Origin: Gammaproteobacteria bacterium
GTDB lineage: Bacteria; Pseudomonadota; Gammaproteobacteria; Pseudomonadales; Pseudohongiellaceae
Assembly: GCA_030654835.1 (NCBI GenBank)
Contig: JAURWS010000040.1
Location: 1-64,000, forward strand
Direction: 5' to 3'
DNA length: 64,000 bases
The stretch's first letter is position 1. Every line of letters starts with the position of its first letter. The translations under genes were made by a program, and so were the position numbers. Under the pieces are notes generated by a model. It made no database searches. It was not told where the DNA came from and was given only the letters and a program-made list of their open reading frames with translations. Below, in pieces: positions 36,207 to 45,515 of this stretch.

Positions 36207-37228
36207 TGCAGCAACTCCATTCTTTCGCTCAACCTAGCTATCGAGTCATGTCCGAACAGCAGCAACAAGTGGCACTGAATCTGCCCTTCCAGAAACTGAT
36301 AATTGATCTCGACAGCAGCCACGGGACTGGCGTCCTGCCGACTGCCGAGGAGCTCCGCCAATGGCCGCTCACGCCCCAGCACCACCGGAAAGCTATGATT
36401 GATGTCGAGATCAAGCTGCTCGCTGATGCCCTGCAGACAGGCGCCTACCAGCAGTCCGGAGAGGTCCACCAGCACGCCGAGTTCCTGCTGGCGATAGTTG
36501 CCTGACTCCTCGCGCAGCAACGAAATCAGCGGGGGAAAACTGTCTGCATCCAGCAGCAACACAGCCTCGCCCGACACACCGCTGCCATTGAAACCATGCG
36601 ACACAGCTGTCAGCGTCTGAGAGTTGCCACAAGTGAGACGATGCTTGAGTTCACCGTACTGGCAAAGATGCACCTGCGGCACCGGAAGCTGGATAAAGGT
36701 GTCCAGCAGATCGGCGAGCTTGCTGCCCGCCCGCCCCATGGCGATATTCACGACCTCCTGCAGCGTTTCGACAAAATTGCTGCTTCCTTCAGGCATGTCC
36801 ACTACCTGTGAGATGGTGGCGTGAGAGTTGGCCGAGGGTTGCTGTTGAGTTGCCGTTGAGTTGGCGACGATGCCAAAACGGAAAAGAATGTCGCGGATTT
36901 TTTCTGTGCTGACGGGCTTCTGGACAAAATCCAGTGCCCCCTTGCTGATGACGCGCCTGTAAGCGTCGGCCTGTATGTCCCCGGAGACTACCAGGACCAT
37001 GGTTGGCAGATCCTGCGCACGAATGACGTCGAGAACCTCATAGCCATTCATCACCGGCATGTTCAGATCGAGAAACAGAATGTCGGCCTTGCCTGCCTTG
37101 ATGGCGCTCACCGCCTCTTCGCCATTCACGGCGAATGTCAGCTCGACGTCCCACTCGGCTGGCAGGGCTCGAGCCATCTGCTTTCTCGCCAGAGTGGAGT
37201 CATCACATATCAGTACGGGGGTTGCCAT
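36203..37228 (-). CDS. response regulator with CheC/CheX-like domain
   Basis: A 341-residue two-domain protein. The receiver domain (1-about 122) has the acidic pair Asp9/Asp10, phospho-acceptor Asp54 in LFLDLNMP and Lys104 in FVQKPVS. After a Ser/Gln-rich linker, the C-terminal part has the CheC-family phosphatase pattern ExxN-x22-P exactly (Glu158, Asn161, Pro184), within LQEVVNIAMGRAGSKLADLL. That family dephosphorylates CheY-like proteins. It is the first gene of the c-di-GMP block and coupled to the cyclase. No histidine kinase gene is nearby, so its phosphodonor is unknown. Confidence 0.87.
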   Translation of the reverse strand: MATPVLICDDSTLARKQMARALPAEWDVELTFAVNGEEAVSAIKAGKADILFLDLNMPVMNGYEVLDVIRAQDLPTMVLVVSGDIQADAYRRVISKGALDFVQKPVSTEKIRDILFRFGIVANSTATQQQPSANSHATISQVVDMPEGSSNFVETLQEVVNIAMGRAGSKLADLLDTFIQLPVPQVHLCQYGELKHRLTCGNSQTLTAVSHGFNGSGVSGEAVLLLDADSFPPLISLLREESGNYRQQELGVLVDLSGLLVGACLQGISEQLDLDINHSFPVVLGRERPLAELLGSRQDASPVAAVEINYQFLEGQIQCHLLLLFGHDSIARLSERMELLQ

Positions 37229-37293
37229 GCTGCTCGATAATCAAAGAGTTGAAACGATTTTTAACTCAAGCTAACCGGAATCCGAGCGCATAT

Positions 37294-38115
37294 TCATTCC
37301 ACGCCGGGTTTGCGGTACTGGCCATAGAGCAGTTCTTCAACATATTCCACGCACTTGAACTCGATCAACTGCATGTTCGTATCGAGACGGCGGTACAGGG
37401 GCATGCTGATGGTCCAGGGCTCGGTGTAGACTTCCGGATCAGTGATGGTGGCCTCATAGCGGATCACGTTCTCGCTCTCCAGCGTGTAGCGCTCTTCCAC
37501 GCGCATCTGGTAGCTGTGCCAGTTGCCTGAACTGTCCAGCCAGCTGTCCGGCATTTGCCCGGTCACCATAATCACCAGCGTGTCGCCCTCCCAGTGACCG
37601 ATATTGTGCCCCATCCAGCTATCCACTTGGGATTCGTAGTCGGGCTGATCCATGTAGACCATGCGATCGGCACCAGCAAATTCATAAGTGATCAGCGTGG
37701 TGTCGGGCGCCTGAACGATCTGGAAAGGATAAGGCAGGTAAGTGGCACGAGGCACACCCGGCAGATAGCACTTCACGACCGGGTCCTTCGCCAGCCAATC
37801 CGCCTGATTCTGTTGCTTGACCACCAGCGCTTCCGGCTTGTAGGGAATCTTGCCGCCGACGACGACGCCCATCCCGCCAGGAATAGCTCCCAGCGCGCCC
37901 ATTTCGACGACCGGACTCGGGCGTGACGCATGCGTCTCCAGATCCCAGTGGGCCGTCCCCAAGGTCTGCCAGATACCATTGAGATCGGGCTTGCCATCGG
38001 GCGTGCGGGGAATAGCAGTACCTTGAGCAAAGACAGCGCCACTCGCCAGTACCGACGCTGCACTGACCGTCAGCATCAAACTCTTGGCTAAGGTTTTTAT
38101 GATTGTTGTTTTCAT
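37294..38115 (-). CDS. secreted protein of unknown function, PDGKPDLxGxW family
   Basis: A 273-residue exported protein with a clear signal peptide ending at GAVFA. After it comes IPRTPDGKPDLNGIWQTLG, then a conserved core with GHWEGDTLVIMVTG, RVEERYTLESENVIRYEATITDPEVYTEPWTI and a C-terminal CVEY segment. It has no recognised catalytic motif. It shares the DLxGxW opening, WxGDTLV and ERxT...DP...P blocks with the protein encoded at 38140-39150, so they are paralogues. Large families of this type are known to me from environmental proteobacteria and acidobacteria as hypothetical proteins only. Confidence 0.8.
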   Translation of the reverse strand: MKTTIIKTLAKSLMLTVSAASVLASGAVFAQGTAIPRTPDGKPDLNGIWQTLGTAHWDLETHASRPSPVVEMGALGAIPGGMGVVVGGKIPYKPEALVVKQQNQADWLAKDPVVKCYLPGVPRATYLPYPFQIVQAPDTTLITYEFAGADRMVYMDQPDYESQVDSWMGHNIGHWEGDTLVIMVTGQMPDSWLDSSGNWHSYQMRVEERYTLESENVIRYEATITDPEVYTEPWTISMPLYRRLDTNMQLIEFKCVEYVEELLYGQYRKPGVE

Positions 38116-38139
38116 GGACTACCCTTTAATTGTGTTCAC

Positions 38140-39150
38140 TCAGTTGCCTCTGGAATCGACATACGTGCCTTCTTCCACACGCTGACCACGCAGAATGTTG
38201 ACCATTCCGTAGTTGCCTTCGTGGCAGGCATATTCGTAGACCTCTTCTTCCATCTTCAACATCGGCACCAGAACCGTCACCGGGGCAACGAAGGCCTGCG
38301 GATCATTCACGGTAAATTCGTACTCCACCTTGCCATCGGAGACACGCGTGAAGCGCTCGATCAGGTGCATGTTCCTGGAGATGCCAGTACCGCGAAAACT
38401 CTGGGTCTTGTCGGTGAAATTGGTTGTCTCTACGACCAGCGTATCGCCATCCCAATAGCCGCGCGAATCCCCTGTCCACTGCTCCACATCGGCTGGCAAG
38501 TGCGGACGCCCATCGATCGGAACGATGCGTGACTCATGGATCATCTCGTTGAAAATCACGAAATGGTCCTTGTTCTGGAACAGCTGCACATTATTGTTGT
38601 ACATACTGGGCATAAAAGGCGGCACAGAGTTGAAGCCCAGCAGACAGCGCTCAGACAGGCCACGATCTTCCGGGCCATCTTTGCCAATCCCACCTACCGC
38701 GAAGCGCACGGGACGCTCGCCCTCAATGTCCGGCCCGAGACCTCCGAACGCCACCGGCGCTCCCGGCACACGGGCAGGCATTCTGCCATTGGGCGGATCT
38801 ATGATCAGTGAGGTGCGGAGATTCTCTTCAATCGGCAGTCCCTCGATCCAGAACTGGTTGTAACCCCCGACGCCGCCCTGCGAGGAATTGCCATCGGAGG
38901 TGGCGATTTCTGCCAGCGCCTCTTCCCGAATCCTGGCCACATCGTCATCCGTGAGGAATTCCTGATCGGCATATTTCGCCGGGCGTTCCAGTGGAGTATT
39001 GGAGCTGAAATTCCATACCCCACGCAGATCAGGTTGCCCCCATTCATTGCGTGGAGCAGTGTAGTTGCTGTCAGCGGCATGGCTTGCGGCACTCAACGAC
39101 GCCGCAATGCTCATGGATATCGCGATTGATATGAGACATCGAGTGTTCAC
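38140..39150 (-). CDS. secreted paralogue of the PDGKPDLxGxW family
   Basis: A 336-residue exported protein with a signal peptide ending near SHAADS. It begins YTAPRNEWGQPDLRGVWNFSSNTPLERP, has RCLLGFNSVPPFMPSMYNNNVQLFQ, then HLPADVEQWTGDSRGYWDGDTLVVETTNF, HLIERFTRVSDGKVEYEFTVNDPQAFVAPVTV and ends near EYACHEGNYGMVNIL. The shared blocks with the neighbour at 37294-38115, 24 bases away, make them a tandem pair. Pairs of cysteines (RCLLG, YACHEG) match cysteines in the neighbour (KCYLPG, KCVEY), so one disulfide may be conserved. Function unknown. Confidence 0.8.
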   Translation of the reverse strand: MNTRCLISIAISMSIAASLSAASHAADSNYTAPRNEWGQPDLRGVWNFSSNTPLERPAKYADQEFLTDDDVARIREEALAEIATSDGNSSQGGVGGYNQFWIEGLPIEENLRTSLIIDPPNGRMPARVPGAPVAFGGLGPDIEGERPVRFAVGGIGKDGPEDRGLSERCLLGFNSVPPFMPSMYNNNVQLFQNKDHFVIFNEMIHESRIVPIDGRPHLPADVEQWTGDSRGYWDGDTLVVETTNFTDKTQSFRGTGISRNMHLIERFTRVSDGKVEYEFTVNDPQAFVAPVTVLVPMLKMEEEVYEYACHEGNYGMVNILRGQRVEEGTYVDSRGN

Positions 39151-39365
39151 GTCATTCTCCTTCAGGGCTATTGATGGGCTCTATGGGCGGTATTTTTTGG
39201 CTGAATGTCCGGAGAAATCATCCATTTATTCCACGGAGGAGGCTGGAGAGTAATCCAGCCTTTTTCATTATTCAATGCCTATCCGGGGAATTGCGACGGA
39301 CCGGTCTATTGATCGGAGAAGACAGGGCTGTCGGCATTTTGATCAGGAGGGGATTTCGCGGAAAG

Positions 39366-39393
39366 AAAAAAGGCCTGCATCGCTGCAAGCCTT
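39366..39393 (-). terminator. Rho-independent terminator of tRNA-Thr
   Basis: On the minus strand a fully paired ten-base stem (39384-39393 with 39370-39379) and GCGA loop are followed by a run of U residues (39366-39371). It starts nine bases after the tRNA 3' CCA. Confidence 0.88.
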
Positions 39394-39401
39394 TGAAATA
39401 G

Positions 39402-39479
<78 letters not shown>

Positions 39480-39510
39480 ACAAGGAACGTCGATATCGTT
39501 CAGGGCGCGC

Positions 39511-39539
39511 ATACTACCAACCCTTCTCTGAATGAGCAA
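39511..39539 (-). promoter_or_regulatory. tRNA-Thr promoter with GC-rich discriminator
   Basis: On the minus strand TTGCTC (39534-39539) and TAGTAT (39511-39516) are 17 bases apart. The -10 is followed by GCGCGCC, the GC-rich discriminator typical of stringently controlled stable-RNA promoters. The predicted leader is about 25 nt. Confidence 0.7.
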
Positions 39540-39671
39540 TGACTTTTTGCCACCCTCCTTCATTGAACGCCTGCTCATAATGCGCTAGCTTAGCCCTGAG
39601 CCGACACCGGCTGACCGGCAGTCAACGCTTCGTCAGCACCACATTCTTCTCCATTACCCGAGCAGCACAGT

Positions 39672-41321
39672 ATGACCTCCCCCAGCCGCACACATTCCTG
39701 GCAGAGACTCTCCGCGCACCATCAGCAACTCCTTACCAGCGGCACCAGAATTGCCGATCTGTTTACAGCGGATAGCGCGCGTTTCTCCCGCTTCAGTGTC
39801 AGAGACGGTGAACTGTTACTGGATTATTCGAAAAACCTGATCACCGCCGAGACCAGAACCCTGCTGCTGGCGCTGGCGGACGAGGCCGGATTGCGCGGCG
39901 CCATCGATGCCATGTTCCGCGCTGACATCATCAATACCACCGAACAACGCCCGGCGCTGCACGTTGCTCTGCGCACACCGCTGCCGAATGCCCGACTCAA
40001 GGTCGGCGCTGAGGTGCAGGCCACCCTCGACAAGATGCAGGGCTTCGTCGAAGAAGTTCAACAGGGCCGCTGGAAGGGTTTTACCGGCAAATCCATCAGC
40101 ACGGTGATCAACATCGGCATCGGTGGCTCGGATCTGGGCCCGGCAATGGTGACCGCCGCACTTGCTCACTGGCATGTACCGCAGCTGCAATGTCATTTCG
40201 TGTCGAACGTCGATCCCGTACACATGCGCGAAACGCTGACGGCGGCAGACCCCCAGACCACGCTCTTCATCATTGCCTCCAAGTCATTCAATACACTGGA
40301 GACGCATCAGAATGCCGCGCTGGCACGACGCTGGTACCTGGACAACGGCGGAGATGTCGCGCTGATCGCCCGACACTTCGTCGCTGTGACCGCCAACGTT
40401 CCGAAAGCACAGGCCTTCGGTATCGACGCTGCTAACATCTTCCCGATGTGGGATTGGGTCGGCGGCCGCTATTCACTGTGGTCCGCCATCGGCCTGCCCA
40501 TCGCGCTGGCCGTCGGCATGACGAAATTCCGGGAGCTGCTGCACGGCGCACGCCTGATGGACGAACACTTCCGGGATACGCCGTTCGAACGCAATATTCC
40601 GGTCATCATGGGCCTGCTGGCCGTTTGGCACAGTGCCTTCTGCGGAGCCGCCAGCCAGGCCATCCTGCCTTACAGCCAATCGCTGAACCTGTTTCCAGCC
40701 TTCCTGCAGCAGCTGGAGATGGAGAGCCTTGGCAAGTCTGTGGAGATCGATGGCAGCGCTGTGCGTTCCGCCACAGGACCCATTGTGTGGGGCAGCGCCG
40801 GCACCAACGGCCAGCATTCTTTTCACCAGTTGCTGCACCAGGGCACCCACCTGATTCCGGCCGATTTCATCGGCCTCGTCAATTCACTGTATGGTCAGGA
40901 TCACGACCAGCATACGCATCTGCTCGCCAACTGCTTCAGCCAGAGCCAGGCGTTGATGCAGGGCAAGAGCGAGGAGGAGGCCTTTAGCGAGCTGCTGTCC
41001 CAGGGCCGCGACGAGGCCTCGGCACGAGCACTGGCGAAACACAAAGTCATTACCGGGAACAAGCCCAGCAACACACTGCTGTTGCAGGAGTTGTCGGCGC
41101 AGAATCTGGGCAGCCTGATCGCCATATACGAACACAAGGTCTACGTCGAGAGTGTCATCTGGAACATCAACGCCTTTGACCAATGGGGCGTGGAGCTTGG
41201 CAAGCAACTGGGCGAGAAGCTCTATGGCGCCTTGACTGCGAATGCCGACTGCGGGCACTTCGATGCATCCACCAATGGCCTGATCAACTATTGTCGCCAG
41301 CAGCGGGATGGCGATGAATAG
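39672..41321 (+). CDS. pgi: glucose-6-phosphate isomerase
   Basis: Interconverts glucose 6-phosphate and fructose 6-phosphate; 549 residues, the usual bacterial length. Family signatures include NIGIGGSDLGPAMV, FVSNVDPVHMRETL, IIASKSFNTLET, FPMWDWVGGRYSLWSAIGLPIALAVG and the C-terminal GSAGTNGQHSFHQLLHQGTHLIPADFI, with the active-site Glu, His and Lys blocks in place. It provides substrate to the PPi-phosphofructokinase and, in reverse, to galU and the mannose pathway encoded downstream. Its end overlaps the next gene by 14 bases. Confidence 0.97.
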   Translation: MTSPSRTHSWQRLSAHHQQLLTSGTRIADLFTADSARFSRFSVRDGELLLDYSKNLITAETRTLLLALADEAGLRGAIDAMFRADIINTTEQRPALHVALRTPLPNARLKVGAEVQATLDKMQGFVEEVQQGRWKGFTGKSISTVINIGIGGSDLGPAMVTAALAHWHVPQLQCHFVSNVDPVHMRETLTAADPQTTLFIIASKSFNTLETHQNAALARRWYLDNGGDVALIARHFVAVTANVPKAQAFGIDAANIFPMWDWVGGRYSLWSAIGLPIALAVGMTKFRELLHGARLMDEHFRDTPFERNIPVIMGLLAVWHSAFCGAASQAILPYSQSLNLFPAFLQQLEMESLGKSVEIDGSAVRSATGPIVWGSAGTNGQHSFHQLLHQGTHLIPADFIGLVNSLYGQDHDQHTHLLANCFSQSQALMQGKSEEEAFSELLSQGRDEASARALAKHKVITGNKPSNTLLLQELSAQNLGSLIAIYEHKVYVESVIWNINAFDQWGVELGKQLGEKLYGALTANADCGHFDASTNGLINYCRQQRDGDE

Positions 41322-42732
41322 CACGACTGAACACAAGATCATCGTCGGCAGCGAGGAGTGGTGTTCGCTGCCACAGCTGGGCATCCCGGCCATCAAGGTG
41401 CGGGTGGATTCCGGCGCCAAGACGTCGGCGATTCATGCCTTCAGCATCAAGGGATTCAAGCGTGGCGAGTGTCACTGGGTAAGCTTTGAAGTGCATCCAT
41501 TGCAAGGCAACCGCCGCACCATCGTGCGCTGCGAGGCCGAGGTCGTCGACCAGCGCGTGGTGAAAAGCTCCAGCGGGTTGACCGAGAAGCGCTACGTCAT
41601 CCGCACCGCGCTGCTGCTCGGCGAGCAGACATGGGATATCGAGCTGACGCTGACCAATCGCGATTCCATGGGCTACCGCATGCTGCTGGGGCGCGAGGCC
41701 ATGGTTGGCCGCATCCTGGTCGATCCGGCTGAGGGCTTCATGGGCGGAGATGTCGCTGAGAGGGAACTGGAACAGCAGTATGTCACTCATACCCGTGAGA
41801 GTTCGGGGCTGCACATCGGCCTGCTGGCGAGCAACCCGGAGCTGCCCAGTAATATGCGCCTCATGGAGGCGGGCGAGGAACGCGGCCACCGCATGCGTTT
41901 CTATGACATCAGGCAGTGCTACATGAAACTGGATGCGGAGACTCCGGAAATTCATTACCGGGGCGGCAAGGTCCTCAACAAACTCGATGCCGTCATCCCA
42001 CGTATCCGTCCAGATCTGACCTTCTACGGCTGCGCGCTGGTGCGTCAATTCGAGAGCATCGGCGTCTATTCGCTGAATTCGGCGGAAGCCATCGGCAACT
42101 CCCGGGACAAACTCTTCTCGCTGCAGATGTTGCTGAGAAGCGGTGTCAGTATCCCGACCTCTGGATTCGCCGACAGCCCGATCGAGACCGATGAACTGAT
42201 CGACATGGTCAACGGCGCGCCGCTGGTCGTGAAACTGCTGGAAGGACCACAAGGGCGAGGCGTGGTGCTGGCCGAGACCCGCAAAGTCGGCGAGAGCCTG
42301 ATCAACGCCTTCAAGTCGCTGCAGGCCAACCTGCTGGTTCAGGAATTCATCAAGGAAGCGGACGGCAAGGATCTGCGCCTGTTCGTGGTCGACGGCAGGG
42401 TCGTGGCGACCATGCAGCGCCAGGCAGTCGCCGGGGACTTTCGCGCCAACCTGCATCGCAGCGTCACAGCCTCGAAGGTCAAGATCACCCCGGAGGAAAA
42501 GCGCATGGCAATCAAAGCAGCCAAGGTGCTGGGGCTCAAAGTGGCGGGTGTGGACATCATCCGCTCGCGCAGAGGACCACTGTTGCTTGAGGTGACATCA
42601 TCGCCCGGCATCGGCAACATCGAGGAGGTCACCGGCAAGGACGTGGCTGGCGCAATGATCAGTGCCATCGAGAGACAGCTGGGCTGGAAGCGCAAGCTGG
42701 TCGAGCCGCCGGAAGCGAGCGCGACGCTATGA
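41308..42732 (+). CDS. RimB-like protease domain fused to RimK-like ligase
   Basis: A 474-residue fusion. Residues about 8-145 form a retropepsin-like aspartic protease domain (PF05618 type) with the active DSG in VRVDSGAKTSAIHAF (Asp34) and a later MLLGREAM. Residues about 170-470 form a RimK-like ATP-grasp ligase: NSRDKLFSLQMLLRSGVSIPTS, LVVKLLEGPQGRGVVLAE, VQEFIKEADGKDLRLFVVDGRVVATMQRQA and LLEVTSSPGIGNIEEVTG. RimK adds glutamates to ribosomal protein S6 in E. coli; here the target is not known. Starts at 41308 or 41314 are equally plausible. It overlaps pgi upstream and the GNAT gene downstream. Confidence 0.88.
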   Translation: MAMNSTTEHKIIVGSEEWCSLPQLGIPAIKVRVDSGAKTSAIHAFSIKGFKRGECHWVSFEVHPLQGNRRTIVRCEAEVVDQRVVKSSSGLTEKRYVIRTALLLGEQTWDIELTLTNRDSMGYRMLLGREAMVGRILVDPAEGFMGGDVAERELEQQYVTHTRESSGLHIGLLASNPELPSNMRLMEAGEERGHRMRFYDIRQCYMKLDAETPEIHYRGGKVLNKLDAVIPRIRPDLTFYGCALVRQFESIGVYSLNSAEAIGNSRDKLFSLQMLLRSGVSIPTSGFADSPIETDELIDMVNGAPLVVKLLEGPQGRGVVLAETRKVGESLINAFKSLQANLLVQEFIKEADGKDLRLFVVDGRVVATMQRQAVAGDFRANLHRSVTASKVKITPEEKRMAIKAAKVLGLKVAGVDIIRSRRGPLLLEVTSSPGIGNIEEVTGKDVAGAMISAIERQLGWKRKLVEPPEASATL

Positions 42733-43181
42733 ACAACATTCGCTTTCGCAAGGCAACCCGGTTGGACATGGACTGGCTCTACCAGACGTTCAAGCTGACG
42801 ATGCAGGAGTATATCCAGCAGACTTGGGGGTGGGACGAGCTGCTGCAGCAACACGCCTTTCACGACAATCTGCCCGCTGCAAGTTTCACCGTCGCCTCAC
42901 GTAACGGCGTCGATATCGGCGCCTACAGCGTGCAGGAGAAAAGCGATCACCTGTGGCTGGAAATGGTGCTGGTACTGCCGGAGCTGCAGAATCAGGGACT
43001 GGGCAGCAAGCTGCTGCGCCACGCTCAGGAAGGGGCGGTTGCCAGAGGCAAGCCTCTGCGACTGAGCGTACTGAAGGTGAACCCGGCGCAGCGCTTCTAC
43101 AAGCGCCTGGGCTTCCAGGTGACCGGCGAGGACGCCTGGAGCTTCAAGATGGAGTGTGGGAGCTTGCCTGCAAGCGATTGA
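42729..43181 (+). CDS. GNAT-family N-acetyltransferase
   Basis: A 150-residue acetyltransferase: RKATRLDMDWLYQTFKLTMQEYI at the start, WLEMVLVLPELQNQGLGSKLLRHAQE as the acetyl-CoA loop (QNQGLG) and VLKVNPAQRFYKRLGFQV as motif B. The ATG overlaps the stop codon of the RimB-RimK gene by four bases, so the two are probably co-translated and may act on a related target. The last nine residues are encoded by the arm of a REP palindrome, an unusual place for a coding end. Confidence 0.87.
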   Translation: MNNIRFRKATRLDMDWLYQTFKLTMQEYIQQTWGWDELLQQHAFHDNLPAASFTVASRNGVDIGAYSVQEKSDHLWLEMVLVLPELQNQGLGSKLLRHAQEGAVARGKPLRLSVLKVNPAQRFYKRLGFQVTGEDAWSFKMECGSLPASD

Positions 43182-43221
43182 ATTGGCACCCGCCATCGCT
43201 TGCAGGCAAGCTCCCACACTC
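43152..43221. repeat. REP-type inverted pair, variant sequence, perfect arms
   Basis: Arms 43152-43178 and 43195-43221 are perfect reverse complements over 27 bases. The core (TGTGGGAGCTTGCCTGCAAGCGAT) is a variant of the TGTGGGAGCGGGC type at 1461 and 4774. It lies between convergent genes, covers the last codons of the GNAT gene and touches the stop codon of the next one, so it probably terminates both. Confidence 0.93.
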
Positions 43222-44569
43222 AGTGCATCAGCGCCAGCAGCTCTGCCGTCTTCGCTTCCATCAGCGCCCTGTCCGCCCGCGATTCCACATTCAGACGCAC
43301 CACCGGCTCGGTGTTGGACATGCGCAGATTGAAGCGCCACTGCTCGAAAGCCATGCTCAGACCATCGGTGAAATCCAGCGCCAGCGCGGCACCCTCGTAG
43401 TGAGCCTGCACCTTCTTGAGCAGAGCGGCTGGGTTCTCGATTGTGCGATTGATCTCGCCACTGGCCGGGAACGCCGCCATGCGCTCCTCAACCAACTGCG
43501 AAAGAGTCTTGCCGGTCTTGCAGATCATTTGCGCCACCAGCAGCCAGGGAATCATGCCGCTGTCGCAGTAGGCGAAGTCACGGAAGTAGTGGTGAGCGCT
43601 CATCTCGCCGCCATACACCGCATCTTCCAGACGCATACGTTCTTTGATGAAGGCGTGGCCGGTCTTGCATTGTATCGCCTGGCCGCCGAAGGCCTTGGCT
43701 ATCGCAATGGTGTTCCAGATCAGGCGCGGGTCGTGAATCACCTTGCCACCGGGATTGGCGCTCAGGAAGCTCTCTGCCAGCAGGCCGACGATGTAGTAGC
43801 CCTCGACGAAGCCAGCATGCTCATCGAAGAAGAAACAGCGATCGAAGTCACCATCCCACGCAATGCCAATATCCGCCTTGTTGGCCAGGATGGCGTCAAT
43901 GCTGGGCTGCCGATTTTCGATCAGCAGCGGATTGGGCACGCCATTGGGGAAGTGGCCATCGGCGTTGTGGTGAATCTTGATGAACTCGAAGGGCAGATGC
44001 GGCTCCAGCAGATCGACGATGGCACCCGCTCCACCGTTACCGGCATTGACCACCAGCTTCAACGGCTTGAGCATCTTGACGTCGACATAGCTGAGCAGGT
44101 GCTGGATGTAGGCGGGCTTGGTGTCCTGCCGGGTCAGCGTGCCGCGCTGTCCGATCGGGGCGAAATCACCCGCCTCAGCGATGTCCTTGATCTCGTTGAG
44201 ACCCGTATCACCGCTGATCGGCTTGGAATCTTCGCGCACCAGCTTCATGCCGTTGTAGTCCTTGGGATTGTGGCTGGCCGTCACGACGATGCCGCCACTG
44301 GTCTTCAGGTGCGAGGTCGCGAAATAGATCTCCTCAGTGCCGCACTGGCCGATGTTGATCACATCCACTCCAGCGTCCAGCAAGCCCTTGCTCAGAGAGT
44401 TGCAGAGTGATTCGCTGGTCAGACGGATGTCATACCCCACGACCACATTCTTCGGTTTGAGCCAGGCCGCATAGGCGCGGCCGATCCGATAGGCGATGTC
44501 TTCGTTGAGCTGGTCGGGAATGCGACCACGGATGTCATAGGGTTTAAAGCAACTGATTTCTATCTTCAT
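43220..44569 (-). CDS. phosphomannomutase/phosphoglucomutase
   Basis: Interconverts hexose 6- and 1-phosphates, feeding GDP-mannose and UDP-glucose. From the ATG at 44569 it has 449 residues. Catalytic phosphoserine Ser99 lies in [12 protein letters not shown], the metal loop is DGDFDRC, and the sugar-specificity loop is GGEMSAHHY. The C-terminal [13 protein letters not shown] binds the phosphate. It resembles AlgC/ManB-type enzymes that act on both mannose and glucose phosphates. A TTG four codons upstream is an alternative start. It follows galU on the same strand. Confidence 0.93.
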   Translation of the reverse strand: MKIEISCFKPYDIRGRIPDQLNEDIAYRIGRAYAAWLKPKNVVVGYDIRLTSESLCNSLSKGLLDAGVDVINIGQCGTEEIYFATSHLKTSGGIVVTASHNPKDYNGMKLVREDSKPISGDTGLNEIKDIAEAGDFAPIGQRGTLTRQDTKPAYIQHLLSYVDVKMLKPLKLVVNAGNGGAGAIVDLLEPHLPFEFIKIHHNADGHFPNGVPNPLLIENRQPSIDAILANKADIGIAWDGDFDRCFFFDEHAGFVEGYYIVGLLAESFLSANPGGKVIHDPRLIWNTIAIAKAFGGQAIQCKTGHAFIKERMRLEDAVYGGEMSAHHYFRDFAYCDSGMIPWLLVAQMICKTGKTLSQLVEERMAAFPASGEINRTIENPAALLKKVQAHYEGAALALDFTDGLSMAFEQWRFNLRMSNTEPVVRLNVESRADRALMEAKTAELLALMH

Positions 44570-44636
44570 CTGGGGTCTCAATCCTTTTCAGGTTAGCGGT
44601 ACTGTATCGGTTCGGAATCAACGCTGACTGGCGGGC

Positions 44637-45479
44637 TCAGCGCTTCTTCTTGTAGATGTGCTCATAGTTGTAGTTCGAGGCCTCCATGAAGCCCTCGATG
44701 CTGCCACAGTCAAAGCGACGGCCCTTGAACTTGTATGCAAGAACATTACCCATTTTCGCCTGGGTCATCAGTGCATCGGTAATCTGGATCTCGCCGCCAC
44801 GCCCCGGCGGCGTCTCGCGCAGGATGTCGAAGATGTCCGGCGTAAGGATGTAACGGCCGATGATGGCGAGGTTGCTCGGCGCCACGGCTGGATCGGGTTT
44901 TTCCACCATTTCGCGCACACGGTAGAGGTTGTCTGCCTCCAGATCGCCAGCGATGACCCCATACTTGCGGGTGTCTTCACGGGGAATCTCCTCAATCGCC
45001 ACAATGCTGCAGCGGTACTTCTCGTAGAGCTTCACCATTTGGGTCAGCACGCCCTCCTCGCCGTGTTCGGTCGCGCAGTAGTCGTCGGCCAGCACGACCG
45101 CAAAAGGCTCCTCGCCGATAAGCGTTTCGCCGCTCAGGATCGCATGCCCCAGACCCTTCATCTCCACCTGCCGTGTGTAAGAGAAGGTGCACTGATCGAT
45201 GATGCGACGGATATCGGTCAACAACCATTCCTTGTCGGTTCCCGCAATCTGATGCTCCAGTTCATAGCTGATGTCGAAGTGATCTTCCAGCGCACGCTTG
45301 CCACGCCCGGTGACGATGGCCATGCCGTTCATGCCAGCTTCTATTGCCTCTTCGACGCCATACTGGATCAGCGGTTTATTCACCAATGGCAACATCTCCT
45401 TGGGCATGGATTTGGTCACCGGGAGAAAGCGCGTGCCATAACCGGCCGCAGGAAAGAGACACTTTCTGATTTTATGCAT
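44637..45479 (-). CDS. galU: UTP-glucose-1-phosphate uridylyltransferase
   Basis: Makes UDP-glucose. The 280-residue protein starts IRKCLFPAAGYGTRFLPVTKSMPKEMLPLVNKPLIQYGVEEAI, the nucleotide-binding signature of GalU, and shows VLADDYCATEHGE, GDLEADNLYRVREMVEKPDP and IGRYILTPDIFDILRETPPGRGGEIQITDAL. It lies between the GDP-mannose pyrophosphorylase and phosphohexomutase genes, all on the minus strand, so the three probably form a sugar-nucleotide unit for exopolysaccharide or LPS. Confidence 0.96.
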   Translation of the reverse strand: MHKIRKCLFPAAGYGTRFLPVTKSMPKEMLPLVNKPLIQYGVEEAIEAGMNGMAIVTGRGKRALEDHFDISYELEHQIAGTDKEWLLTDIRRIIDQCTFSYTRQVEMKGLGHAILSGETLIGEEPFAVVLADDYCATEHGEEGVLTQMVKLYEKYRCSIVAIEEIPREDTRKYGVIAGDLEADNLYRVREMVEKPDPAVAPSNLAIIGRYILTPDIFDILRETPPGRGGEIQITDALMTQAKMGNVLAYKFKGRRFDCGSIEGFMEASNYNYEHIYKKKR

Positions 45480-45515
45480 ATGTCTGACAAGACCTCTTTA
45501 TAGATGAGACTGTAA

